A stretch of DNA of 64,000 bases. Source: Fratercula arctica. Lineage: Eukaryota; Chordata; Aves; Charadriiformes; Alcidae. Shown here one piece after another: positions 27,216 through 39,241 of the stretch. The DNA is taken from assembly GCA_947846985.1 (NCBI GenBank), contig CANTUZ010000002.1:14580087-14644086 (forward strand). The letters are read 5' to 3'. The translations under genes and the position numbers were made by a program. Position 1 is the first letter of the stretch. Each line of letters opens with the position of its first letter. The notes under the pieces are model-generated. The model made no database searches and was not told the DNA's origin. It saw only the letters and a program-made list of their open reading frames with translations.

Positions 27216-29391
27216 CTGAGTCTGTCAACAAGTCACTCAACCTTCTTTTGCTACAAAAGAATAGATTAACTTATTCTAGTCATATCTAGTCAATACTAAT
27301 TCTAGTCATACTATTCCTGAATCACTAACATTAGCATCAGTCATAAAGTACTACTTTATTGTTCTAGTATTCAAGTATTAGTATTCTCTCATTTTCATGT
27401 ATGAGAAGCTCAGCCCTTTTAGCCATCACATTGAGTCTGGCAATCTTAGCAGATGATTGATCACTCTCTCAACTCCATCAGACACCTCTCTGCATGTTTT
27501 TGATCTATACCAATTGGACCACTTCCAAATAATTTTTGGGCACAGTTCAGGAGCGCAAGCATTTAACTAGGCTTTTCTTATCTGGAAAACATATTTTGAA
27601 AACTAGGAGTTTTTCTTTATATGGATGATGACAATTTTCTGTCACAAAACTTGAGTCCTTTTCAGAGCAGCTGCATCTTCAGGACTCTTCCATCAGATAT
27701 TGTTATTTTTGTTAGATGCATGATTTTGTCAGTATTAAAACTCAGATTTTTTCTCTGGTGATGCCTAGCATCAGTAGATGGGTAAAGTATCTCAGTGTTC
27801 ACTTAACACTCTTCCAGCTTTCTGTCGTTTGCTGGAGACCTTTTTATGCTTTCTATATCATTGACAAAATAGCATGGGATGAAGAATCAAATTCTGTGAG
27901 AATTTTTCAGAAACAGCCACTCACTGATGATTAGTCATTTGCAATTTGATATAGACATCTCTTAATTAACAGGTTTTAATCCATTTAATGTGTTGATAGC
28001 ATATTGTTCAAGTTCTTTAATCAGAAGGGCATGTGATGTGAAATCAGAAGTCTAATCATACTACACGAACCCTATTATCTTTATCAGCCAAATATTTAAT
28101 CTCATCAGAAAAGATATTAAGTTACTTTGACGTGATTCATTTTCCTGAACCCATGTTGATTGGCATCAATTATATTTTCTTTCTTTAATTCTTTATTAGT
28201 TAAGATTTATAAATCAGGTTCTGTATCAGCCATTCTACTACCACTCACTAGAAGACTGTTTCTACTGCTTTTGGATGATTGAAATATGAAAGAATGAAGC
28301 ATAATCAAAGGTAGCGAATGATATGAGAAAGAATAAGAAAACAGCACATGCTTGTTTTTTCACAAACATTGTAACTATAAGCTGTCATCTGAAAATCAGC
28401 ATTTCCCCGGATTTAGATGGCAAAATAATAACCTCATAATTACCACCAATAATCACAAAGAATTTGATCAAAATGAAGGACTTTTTAAAGTATAAGACAA
28501 CACCAAAAACAGTGGCAATGAGGGCAGTTCTTACTCAAAAAACCTCATTCCATTTATATTGTTATTCAGGTGATCTTATAGTTTATTTTCAGATAAGTAG
28601 GAAATCACTGATACTCAAGTACAATTTTGGTCAAATAAATTTTTATTTTTAGAACAAAATTACATTGCCTTATTTTTTCCTGAACATCGTTTCATGTTTA
28701 ATCACCAAATATTCCATTCATATAACTTTTTAAAAATTGTTTTCTTAGTTTTCATATGCAAAGAACCAGATAAGCCAATTTAGAAAGAAAATAAATTTGT
28801 TGGTAAGTTCCTATTGGAAAGATTTTGTGTTGTTTTACAGTAATTCTGTTATTTCAAAAGGGACCAGTTGTTTCATCTCATAATTAGGCTTAGTTTAATT
28901 TCAGTTTCTTTTTATGAAAGAGTGGAAAAAGGCAAAATCCATTCCTTTAGGCAAAGAAGTGGATAAAATAAGCGCGGATATCAAACTTCACTACAACTGC
29001 AACTTTACATATGATCAAATGTCGACCTGGCATGACAAAGAATGATCGAGAAATGCTAATTAATGGTGGAAGAAAATGTTAGGGCTGGTAGAAACAACAC
29101 TGTCAAATGATAAATTCAGTATTTTACACACTTTGTTCTCATTTATTACTTTTATGAATAGTAGAATTTGATTAATGAAAATAATCTTCTCTTTAAATTT
29201 TGACATGTCATTATGATTCAGGACTTCACATCTGAACTGTAAAATGAGATTCCCTAGACCTGATTCACAAATCATCCAAGTTCGATTGAAGAATACATAA
29301 CCTTTCCAAACATATTCTGGCTTTAAGTAGAAGTTTTGATTTTATGTATTAAGTAAGACAAAAAGGAGATATCTGATCTTTTTCTTTTCCT

Positions 29392-29410
29392 CCCCCCCCC
29401 ACCCCACCCC
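29392..29410 (-). repeat. G-quadruplex-capable tract on minus strand
   Basis: The plus strand reads C9-A-C4-A-C4. The minus strand is therefore G4-T-G4-T-G9, which offers four runs of at least three or four G with 1-nt loops. This meets the usual G-quadruplex sequence rule. No promoter or gene is visible beside it, so it may simply be a low-complexity tract. Confidence 0.75.
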
Positions 29411-31362
29411 TTTGCAATGCTTCCTGGAAAAGTTGCTTTCAAAAACATAAAGAAAACAGGACTCTAACCTGCTGAAGAATCCAGGTATGTACAGTGGCAG
29501 TATTGGAATCCTGGCAATTCCAATCACAAAGCTTTCTGTTCAAACCCCTTCAAAATATCCACACCTCTAAATCTTGAAGGATTAGAATTCAGTGTAGTCA
29601 GCTTTCAGAACTCAGAGCAGTAGTTGCCTGCCTGATACAAGTCGCCTGCCATTGATGCAAATCCTTCCATAGACTTCAAAGGATTTTGGAATAAGTCCTA
29701 ATATTCCAGATGGTGGGTAATTCTTAGTAAATGGCACATCAGACACAAGTGGACATTTTCTCCCTGTGGGAAACATAAATAAGGCCATTCAAATCTAAAG
29801 TTGTTAATACTGTAATGATTTCGGAGTACTTGATTCTGATTTTTTTTTATGATATCTAAAGGAAATTTTGTCAAAACATATTATCTATGGGCTTACTCCT
29901 TTTCAAACATACTCAGTAAACAGGCACATGCCCCTGTTATCCACAGGATAATAGGAGATGGCTCCATGAGCCCTTTAAATAATATAGCATAGAGAGCTGA
30001 TTCCACCATTCCCTAGTGGTTTGGAATCATACAAAAGCTGTGATGTTACCTTTGAGAATCACTAACCTCACCAGCAAACTCCAAACCTGTAAATAGTCTC
30101 TTTTCAGTGACTGCCTCCACTTGGGTACCCTGAGTAACCAGGTAATTCATTAGTGATGACCGTTTCTTGATTCCATGAGGAAGCTGTGAAAAACTTGATT
30201 TAAGAAAAATTAATCAGTGAGTTTGATTCTCTAGAGAGAGGATAAAGGGGTGTAACGAAAATTAAAGCAAGGTGGAGGTTTTAATATAACAGGGGCAATG
30301 TTTTATAATTCAAGCTGCCCTGAACTGAGTTAGTGTATCTCAAAAATAAAGGAGAGAGTGTGAGGGAAATGACAAAAGAGCTGATTAACAGTATTTCTTA
30401 TCATACACTTGAGTCCTTTAATGGAACTCCTCTGAAAGGGCTCCGAAAAAGACAGACAAGTATATAACCTACTGTAATTTATTTTAGGCATTTAGAGACA
30501 CATTTCCCATATAGCCTGTGGAGGTAGACAGAGATCTCCAGAGACCTACTAGGTGGCCTGAATTTGGACAAAGTGCATTCCATCCAAAATTATAAGCTGA
30601 TAATGATTGACACATGTAGTCTGATCTGAAAATTTGAGATTTGATAGCATTTTTTTTTTCTCTTTTAACAGCAGAAATGTGAAAATTTACCAGCTTCTAT
30701 CCTTTCCTGCCAAAAAGTACTGGAAGTATACCATAGTTATCACATTAATCTTTTCCAAACAGTTATACTCCAGAAAGAAGCAAGATTCTAAAACATGTTT
30801 GAACTTTCCAAGTTAGTAAATACTGTTTTAGAACTGCCTTCATTACTCTTTCCTCTAAAACGGTATTTTGAAACTTAAAGTCTTGCAGACGAAAGATTGC
30901 CAGGTTGAGTGCAGAAAGGTATGAAATGCAGTGCATTTTGCAGTCATTCCTGGTGGCTGAAACCTGCTCCATCTTCTCTTCAGTGTCAGGGGTCAAAGAA
31001 GAACCATTGCAAATGCAATGAACTTTGAGCCATTTCTTCAGGCAGGTGATCGATACCTCAGTGCCTACTAAATGTTAACATATTACATTGCTAGGAATAG
31101 AACCAGACACATGATTTTATTAGGGCTTCTCCAGACTCACGCTACATTTAGAAAGAGAAAACAAACCTAAAGAGAGATTTATCTCTTTTTAAGCATAATA
31201 GAAATTTTAACAGGTGGGGAAATAAAAGTCTAAGTATCAGGATGGGTAGTCCTCTCAGTTCTGTCTGTCAAGCAATGTGCTGTCGTATGGCACATTTAAG
31301 ACAACAGAACTGTGTGCAAAAGCAACTAGATTTCAGTTTCTTAGAAGTGATCAGAGAGTATT

Positions 31363-31414
31363 AAACCAGATATTCACTGACAGAGTGAAAACCAGATATT
31401 CACTGACAGAGTGA
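31363..31414. repeat. Perfect 26-bp tandem duplication
   Basis: The unit AAACCAGATATTCACTGACA plus six bases (GAGTGA) occurs twice without mismatch, at 31363-31388 and 31389-31414. Perfect identity of an unselected 26-mer indicates a recent duplication by slippage or end-joining, or a collapsed or expanded allele in the assembly. Confidence 0.95.
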
Positions 31415-32485
31415 AAGTTTAGGGTTTTACTTTAAAGATTAATAGATTATTAATGCTCTTGTTTAGAGGCAGAAATATATGTATTAATTCTTAAGTTGAA
31501 AGAAGAGAGAGTTTTAGGAATGGAATTCTGCTTGCATGTAAGTAAGGAGATGTTTGACCTCTGCAACTCTGGAAAAGTTTTAATACAAAATCTATAACAT
31601 AAGTTAGATACATTTGTGTGTGTTAGATACTTCATGCTTGCATGCATACTCACTGAGCTTTTTCTGTAATTTTTGGTAATAAAAGTAACTCAAATGCTTA
31701 TGGAAAGCAAACTGTTACCTGGTGTCAAATTCAATAATCAAAATTACTTTTTTTGCAGTGTCCTCTAGAGAGCAATGGGACTTTTCATGTCTGATGTGTG
31801 TTTTTCTACTCTTTTTACAGAAGACGACAGACCACTTTACAAATTTCCATGTCGTACTAACTCCTGCTTGGTATATACTTGAGCTAGCTAAAACTAACTG
31901 TGACAGCCATATAACATATAATCACTTGATTAGTACTGGAAAATGTATTGCAAACACTATAGTGTATAAAATTTCTCATTCTACAGCATTATTTCAAACT
32001 CAGATTTTTTTGACGTATCTGTACCTGTAATAGGAGTTACTATAAATTATTTAAAACCCTACAAATATTTAGTAAATCTTTGGGGTCTTTTTAGGGTAAT
32101 TTTTGGCCAAGTTGAATTAGCTCCTTTTTCATTGCTCATTTCTTATATTCACGGTTTTGAGTCATAGCCTAATGTTAGTACAAAACCGGTTGTCTAATAT
32201 CTGAGTTTTAAGAGGCCATGTTAATCATTCAGTCTGATTTATTTTAATTTTAAAAGGAAAATAATTCACTTTGCCTACTGCAATTTACTGATACAGAATC
32301 TACCTTCTTCCACACAACTCATCCTCCTTCTTTCTTTTCTCTATAGTTTCTCTCATACTGTAACTCTTGCTGGAGGACTTATTTGTCAAAGGTGCATGGG
32401 GAGGATTGAATGGCAGTTGATACGCCAGAAGATGCTGGCACAGTCAGTAATGCAAGTCAGAACAGTGGTAAAATGTTTTAATTGT

Positions 32486-32580
32486 CATTGTATTTTTCTT
32501 TCCAGAATTTGCATTTCTCACGGCTGTGACGGAGATGATCCCACATACCATATAGCAGTGAATAAATTTGCATAATAAAA
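32486..32580 (+). promoter_or_regulatory. Segment with two ATTTGCAT octamers after an acceptor-like site
   Basis: Two exact copies of the octamer ATTTGCAT (reverse of the POU/Oct site ATGCAAAT) lie at 32507-32514 and 32566-32573, 59 nt apart. The first directly follows a good splice-acceptor-like string, a pyrimidine-rich tract ending TTTCCAG at 32499-32505. After that AG one frame stays open for about 22 codons and ends at TAA TAA, overlapping an AATAAA at 32574-32579. This could be a small terminal exon, an exon of a non-coding RNA, or an enhancer-like element with POU sites. All three are inferences. Confidence 0.3.
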
Positions 32581-35500
32581 GTCTTTGGAATCATCACAGA
32601 AAACTCTTAAATGGAAAGAAAGTTTTTGCTGATATGTTAAATCTTTAGCTAAACTGATAAATGAGACATCACCACGGAAGTTTTACGGTAGTCTTCATTG
32701 TCCTGCAGTCTTGGCTCATCTGTTGGGAATCCAGGAAGAGATTCTACTGATATGGTGGACTAACAAAGAGAACACTGTGAAACGTAAACTGAGATCATGC
32801 AAGTAACACCTGAAAGTCAAACAAACAACTATATAGTATTTTCATCTTATTTTAAATTACATTGTTCTAAGTTGTTTGGATTCATGAAAATGCCTTTAAG
32901 TTGCTATCTTTAAGTTGAAGCATAGTGGAAAAATAACATGCAAGATAAAAGCTCTTTAGTATATTTGTCATTCAGAAAAAAACCCAAGCCCCAGCTTAGA
33001 TTGCTCAGTAAATCAAAAATCTATTCCCAAATATTACTGTACTAAAGAGTCTGCTTGTTCTTCTGTTTCTTATCTTTCATGATGACTACTGATATGCACT
33101 TGCATGTGAGCTGATCCAATTGCTAAATTAAGAGAAAATGTGATAAAATATATCTTTGAATAATAATAATCAGACTGCTTTACTGTGAGATTCTAAATCA
33201 ACATCTGAAAAATGAACAGTGTTAATTTTCTGCTAGAAAGCAAAAGAGCAGGAGACTGTACTAAAAACTCTTGACGTCTGTAAGGTAATCAGTTCTCTGA
33301 CGTGCAAATAACATAGCTTCTTACCATAGCATCTGTTTCCATCTCAAGTATAACCTTGTTGGCTAAAAAATGTGCCACAGGTCAGCAAGAGGAAAAAGAA
33401 AAAGGTACTGGGACAAATAACATTGCATTAAAAATAAATTTAAAAAGCTGTACAGGTTTTTAATTTACCTTAACATTTGCTCCTAATTTTCTAGTGTAAC
33501 ATTATCACACTTGCATTTATCTTGAGAATGTTTTGCCCAGTCTGTGAGCCACAAGCCCAATTCATACAAAATAGACTCAAAGAAAACCCTAGGCTCAAAA
33601 TACCCATTTAACTGAAGCCACTCTAGCCATCATCACCATTCTCTAAATCACCATTATCATCATCACCTTCTAATTCCCTCTAGCTGTATGGATTTCTCCA
33701 TTTAAAAAGTCTGTTTTGGATGTCAGCTGTAATTCAGTCAGTGCCTGTTTCAGTCACATTGCAAGCAATCTCCAGCTTGCTCAAATGTGAGACTCTTTTG
33801 TCACAGGATCGGGAAGAAAGGTGAGATATTAACTGTTCCAAGAGGGAAGTGTTTTCTCGATGAGTAAGTTTTCTGCAAATCAAGGCATCAGAAAGCTTGT
33901 GCAATGACATTTACAGTTTGTGTAGGTTGTGCTCCGTGTAGAATCCTTTAGGTGACATGATATGGAAAAATGTGAGTTTGTGGTGAACTCAAGCCAGAGC
34001 CACTGTGACCTAACACTGTGCTGAGTCAAGTTTGGAAAAAAATATTCTTTTGTCTCTCTTCACATGGTTCTATCTCAAATAATCAGCTCCTTCATGTTAT
34101 CCAGCAAGCTGTTTTCCAGGAACTTGTTCCAGATGTAATAAGCCACATGTCTTGCTATTGGGAATTAAAGGAAATTCAAAAGGACAAAAAGTAAAAATAT
34201 GCTTAGAAATTGACAATTCAAAACTCTTTGCATCCCAGATTCGTGAGGTATAACCTCCTTCAGTTTCTACTCTGAACTCAAGGCAGTTCTTGCCTCACTG
34301 GCTGAGGACTCTAATTCACTTCAATATTCTCCAATGTCTTTCATAGCAGGAGTAGGTACAGTAATTTAATGTAAACATAGAAAGTAAACCTTTCCACTCA
34401 AAAGGGAAGAGTTTCCCTCATGCCCAATGCAATAACAATCTAATGTCAATAAAAATCACTTTGCTACACCTCCATGTGTGATTTATCGGAACCTTCTATG
34501 CACAGATTAACTTCCTTTGGGACTAAAATACTGAATGACTAGTGGTGAAGAAAGCACAGAGTCATATCCTGCATTAAATCTGCTTGTTCAAGGCTATGTT
34601 AGATTAAAATTCAGTGAATTATATATTTCTAATACCTTTATGTTGCTTATAGAAATTTTAAAAACTTCAAGAGCTAAATTCTGCTGCTCAGCCCCATCAG
34701 GATAAAAGCCATCTGGCTCCTTGTATACAGCATGTTTGATTTTGGCTGATGAATATCACACACAGCTGAGAAGGTCCAGCTAACCAACTGTCTTGTCTCT
34801 GGTAGTGGCCATTAGCAGACACTTGAGGAAGGCGAACAGAACACTCCCATAGCATTTTCCATTCTTTGCAACCAGCTGAGTCACAGATGGTGTAATTGCA
34901 TCTAATATGCTCCACCCTTTTGGTTTTTTCCCTGACAATTTGTGATTGATTTTCCAACCTATGTAAACTTTTGACATCAAAAAAGTCATGCAGAAATAAA
35001 TTCCTCAGTCTAATCGTGTGTGGAAAAAGTATTGCCTTTTGCTTATTTTAAACCTGATACATTTGGTGCCTTGGTTCTCTCAATGGAGACACATAAAAAG
35101 CACCCTGCACGCTTGTAGCTGTGTATGCACACAGAGAAAAAATGAGTCACCTCACATTAATATCATGTCAGTACCACTAGTCCATGCTGCTTCAGTATTT
35201 TATGATTTACTCTAAACCCACATGGTTTTCTTAAATAATACATATTGAATTACCACGAAACATTTCTGTGTTTTGTTATCTTCCTCTGCGCTCCAAACTA
35301 AGTCTATGCCAATATTCCAGATTCCTTATTAAATATATTTTTACATTACACAAGATAAGAAGGGCCCTTAGAGCTTCATATATTAAGCAGGTGGCCTTAA
35401 TTGACACAGCATGCTGTCTTCTTATGCTACACAGTAAGCTTAATATCTCATGCAATGTTTTAAAGTTTCCTCTTTGCAGCTGTAATGTGTGAAATGTACA

Positions 35501-35755
35501 TTCAGTTAAAGGATGGAAAGCTAACTTGTGGAGATGGAAAGGGCAAGGTCCTCCTACAAATATCTAACTTGGTAGATGTACCCTTTCTGCTGTTTTCGTA
35601 CCCCCTCCACCAATCATCCCACATCCCAATCTGTATGAACAGAAGATCCAGCTCTTCCTGTGTAATTAAAACATTCATTCTGAGTTAATTGGAGGGGATT
35701 TGTTTTCTTTGTTTGACAGGCTGATTTGGACAAGTAAGCTGCAGGGATGTGAAAT

Positions 35756-35830
35756 AACAGCCCGGTCCCTCACACCGCAGCCATCAGGAAGAGCGACAGC
35801 GTCGCCGGGGCTCACAGGTGCTATGGAGTT
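35756..35830. other. Local CpG cluster in AT-rich DNA
   Basis: Six CpG dinucleotides (in CCCGGT, ACCGCA, AGCGAC, AGCGTC, TCGCC and CCGGGG contexts) fall within about 65 nt, whereas the flanks almost lack CpG. Overlapping frames of about 95 codons are open on both strands (plus 35700-35987, minus 35675-35965). The cluster could be an exon, a small unmethylated regulatory element or a fragment of a younger insert. I recognise no protein similarity on either strand. Confidence 0.4.
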
Positions 35831-36450
35831 TGCTCTCAGAAATGTTTTCATTATTTGCTCTCTTCTCAGGTACATCGCAGCCATTTTCTGCTCACTGCAG
35901 TCCTCTGAAACAGAAGTGATTTCCTTCCAAGTCGTGACGCCAGTTAGATTTGAATCAAACCCCAAACTATTTAGGTTAACCTTCTAGAACCTTACAATAG
36001 CACAAGGAATTGCTCTAGTTTGACAGCAGCCTGTGCTCATGTTTTTAACCCTCTTCCTCTCTTCACCCTTCCCGTAAAACAAAAAGAGGGTGGAGTTGGC
36101 TTACTTGAACAGACTTGGCTAGCTTAGCATTTCCCTTCAAATGGGCATCCTCGTATGACCACCTTAACCAACAAGTAGCAACAAGAGGAGCTGAGGCAGT
36201 GCTACTCATCACCTCACAGTTTTCCTTAGGCCCAAACATGTTCTTAGCATTTACACTTACTTCATATGCTTACAGTAATCAGAAATACGTCTTTTACAGC
36301 GGTCAGTCTAATCCTTTTCTGCAAACTTACTGCTGTAATCGAAGTGCCAAAACTAAAGGCTCTGATGTACTGTACCCCTTTTTAAATTTAAAGAAAGCTG
36401 GACAACAGGAGGGAACCTTTTGCTCACAGCCTCAGAAAATTAGCAGGTTT

Positions 36451-36483
36451 CAAATAAAAATAAATAAATAAATAATAAAAAAA
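36451..36483. repeat. (AAAT)n simple repeat
   Basis: Repeated AAAT units (AAATAAAAATAAATAAATAA and onward). It carries multiple AATAAA strings that should not be read as polyadenylation signals. Confidence 0.9.
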
Positions 36484-37670
36484 GAAGAATTAGTTATTTA
36501 CTTAACAGAATATGCCATCCCTGAGGTACGGCTTTTCTTTAGCTATGCCACTTCCTCAGCACTATTCTTGCAGAACCAGCAGGAAAAAACTATAATGACT
36601 GGGTCAAACACTGAAGAAATAGCTTATAGCCTTTTTACTGAAATGTTGTGGTGCGCAAACTCAGCATGATCAAAACCATTGAATTTTCTCTATGTGACTA
36701 ACTGGTGTTTTCATTACTGCACTGCACTTCTGTAACAATGCTCTCCATCTCTACCTGCATACATGCCAACTGTCCCATTTTCAGCTAGACAATTCTCATT
36801 TTTCTTATCTGTTTTCCGCTGCCACATACTTTATCTGTCTTCTCCATTTTGTTTTCCCGTGCACGTTAATGTAGCTGAGGCAGAGGCATTTAACAGCATT
36901 ACTTCTTCCACAAGGCCACAACAGGCCTGCATTGTTGGGGTATGTCACATTTTGGAGCAGGCTGAGAGTTAAGATGAGCACTGTTTAATCTGTTTAATGT
37001 GAAGGTGCGGGGTGTGGCCAGCTGCTCAATCTTCTGGCTGTTAGCACAGCACTAAAGATAGCTTCAAAGCAAAATAAAAACCTCATGGCATACTCTGTGC
37101 ACTGCCTTCATGTAATGTAAGCTGAAAAGAGCTATTTATGTATTCACACAATGGTACTTCCTTGTTGTATAAAACATCAGAGTGCTTTTTAATATATGAC
37201 ATTCTGATGCATAAATCTCAAGCAAATCAATCCCTTAAAGCACAAATGAGTACAATCATTTTAGGTGCCCCTTTTTCTTCTTTCACAAATAAATGCTGCA
37301 TTAAATAGCTTTTGGAGACAGAAATAAATGAGATGAGAGGCCTGAAGTACTGATCTCATCAGATACCTCTCAGCTCCATTCTTGATGCCAGCTTTTCAAG
37401 CGGCTAAACTAGAGTTCAGTACTTTTATGATCATTGCCAGTTAAACAAATAGCACACTAAGAGAGCTATGTAATTGCATCTTTTTGAGGGAGAGAGACAA
37501 GTCCAGGTTTCCAGGCACAAATAGTTCCATTGAGTTCTGTGGTATAAGTCTGTGACCCGCAATACAATGAGATGAGGATTTCTAATCTTGCTTTCCTCCT
37601 TATTTTTCCTGCTAAGTGGAGAGATGTGGCATGAATAACTGGCCTCAAACCTGTGTGCATTTCTTATGGA

Positions 37671-37758
37671 ATAATAATAATAACAATAACAACAGTAATA
37701 ACAACAATAAAAATAATAATGGTAATCATAGTAATAATAATAATAATAATAATAATAT
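37671..37758. repeat. (AAT/AAC)n trinucleotide repeat, about 88 nt
   Basis: A long imperfect array of AAT units with interspersed AAC, AGT and GGT variants, ending in about eight perfect AAT copies. The isoleucine-rich minus-strand frame across it is an artefact of the repeat. Confidence 0.95.
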
Positions 37759-38077
37759 AGAGGACTCTGGTAACTCTGTTAAATAACCTGATAGGGCTTT
37801 CAGTGGCAGGCGTCATAGCAAGGAGATGATTCACACAGCACACATGAATGCTTGTCATCCTCAGGGGCAAATTACAGCAAGTCCGATTAATGATTCATAG
37901 GGTGGAGTTTTCTGGTAGAGCTGCATGTTCCAGCTTAGCACACTGACATTGGCATTATCGGTAGATCAACAGTATTCAAATAAATACCGAGCTCACTCAG
38001 TCCCAGGCAAAAATGCTAAAGGGATACCAGTTAGATAGATGGCACAAATGAAGGGAAGGAAGGAAGAATTAAAGCTA

Positions 38078-38078
<1 letters not shown>

Positions 38079-38108
<30 letters not shown>

Positions 38109-38109
38109 G
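38079..38109. repeat. Poly-A(20) followed by (GA)n
   Basis: Twenty A are followed by GAGAGAGAGAG. Just upstream is an A/G-rich stretch of AAGG units (about 38048-38067). This looks like a simple purine tract. A retrocopy tail is possible, but no body is recognised. Confidence 0.95.
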
Positions 38110-38399
38110 TTAGGCTAATGCGTTGGTCATAAGCAGTGTATACTAACAGCATATGTGAAACTTGTTATTATAGTTATAGTTGGTCAGGAATACCAGGAGT
38201 ATATTAGGGGCATAATATATTGCAGACATATACTATATGTGCAGCAACACAAATATTAGGGCAAAATGGGGCCAAACCCATGTATTATTTTACATTGATA
38301 TTATGGTTTTGATCGTTTCCCACCAAAATACCAGCTGGTTTCCAGTATAACCCTGCCTGCTGTCCTGGCAGGCTGTTGGGACATCATGAGCTTCTATTT

Positions 38400-38760
38400 C
38401 CAAATCAGGTCTGCCAAGCAGATTTCCTTTAGCCAAGAAGCCCCTCCTTTCCAGGGACCTGAGTTACAGGAGTAAGCCACAGGGCTGGGGACCGTCTCCT
38501 TCCCAGGCTGTGCTCCTGGAGCAGGGAGCCTGGGGGGGAAGCTTGTACCAGGACATCCCTGTGGGGTCTGAGCAGGGCTGGTGACACAGCAGGGGTTCAC
38601 TTTGGATCTTGCCACAAATCTCCCAGGGCTACTCCTGTCCCAGCCCCTGTTAGATGGTGACTTGAGCTCCGGGAGGCTCTCAGGGCTGTTTCTGGCCCCA
38701 AGTTTCTCAGACCAACTCTTCCATCTTTTCAGGGGCTTTTGCTTTCTGAAGGAGGGAAAG
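38400..38760. other. GC-rich, CpG-poor islet
   Basis: About 350 nt of clearly higher GC than the surroundings, with many CAGG/CCTG and GGGG/CCCC strings but few CpG. This pattern suits an old methylated element, a decayed LTR or other repeat, or an exon, rather than a CpG-island promoter. Frames of 73 codons are open on both strands (plus 38581-38802, minus 38394-38615). I recognise neither. Confidence 0.4.
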
Positions 38761-39214
38761 ATGGACCAGGAAAGAGAGAGAAAGAAATCAAACTGTTCTT
38801 AAGCAAAAACTTCTTTGAATTCCTTTTCTGTAGAAAATGTCAGGATTTTACCATTTACATACCAACTCAGACTGAAAGCTTTTAAAAATACCAAAATATC
38901 CCATGTATCCCTAAATCCAACATTTGACCGGCTCCTGTTATAGTCACATGGAATCATCTTAATGAAAAAGGTCTGTTGTAGGGAGATCTATTATTAGTAT
39001 CTCTTCCATCTGTCTGTATTTATTCATAATGGAACATTCATTCGTTTTCACATTTTTTTAGTAATAATAAACATTTCAGCATTCTGTGAATTAGTGGTGC
39101 GGGACATTTTGTTTTTGAAAGACTGATAGCTCGGGAGACCAGTAGATGAAGAGACAGAAGTGCAGGATGCTCCCTGCTCTGAAGTTTAGAGCAAAAGTAT
39201 GTAGCTCTACTTGC

Positions 39215-39241
39215 CTACTTTGAAGCCAGACTTCAAAGTAG
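39215..39241. repeat. Short perfect hairpin, 11-bp stem
   Basis: The arms CTACTTTGAAG (39215-39225) and CTTCAAAGTAG (39231-39241) are exact reverse complements around a 5-nt loop. No U-tract or gene end is nearby that would suggest a terminator-like role, and vertebrates do not use one. It is probably incidental. Confidence 0.85.

Larger units (their letters stand above)
23336..31362. other. Non-coding AT-rich DNA with dinucleotide repeats
   Basis: No gene is recognised. Contents are the two TA microsatellites near 27.06 and 27.19 kb, a C-rich tract at 29.4 kb, and a short imprecise tandem array of TTTAACATTTTACTTGC-like units at about 26057-26104. A conserved-looking stretch at about 24840-25020 contains CTAATTAATG and a pyrimidine-rich run, but conservation cannot be tested here. 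Open frames stay under 80 codons. Confidence 0.55.
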
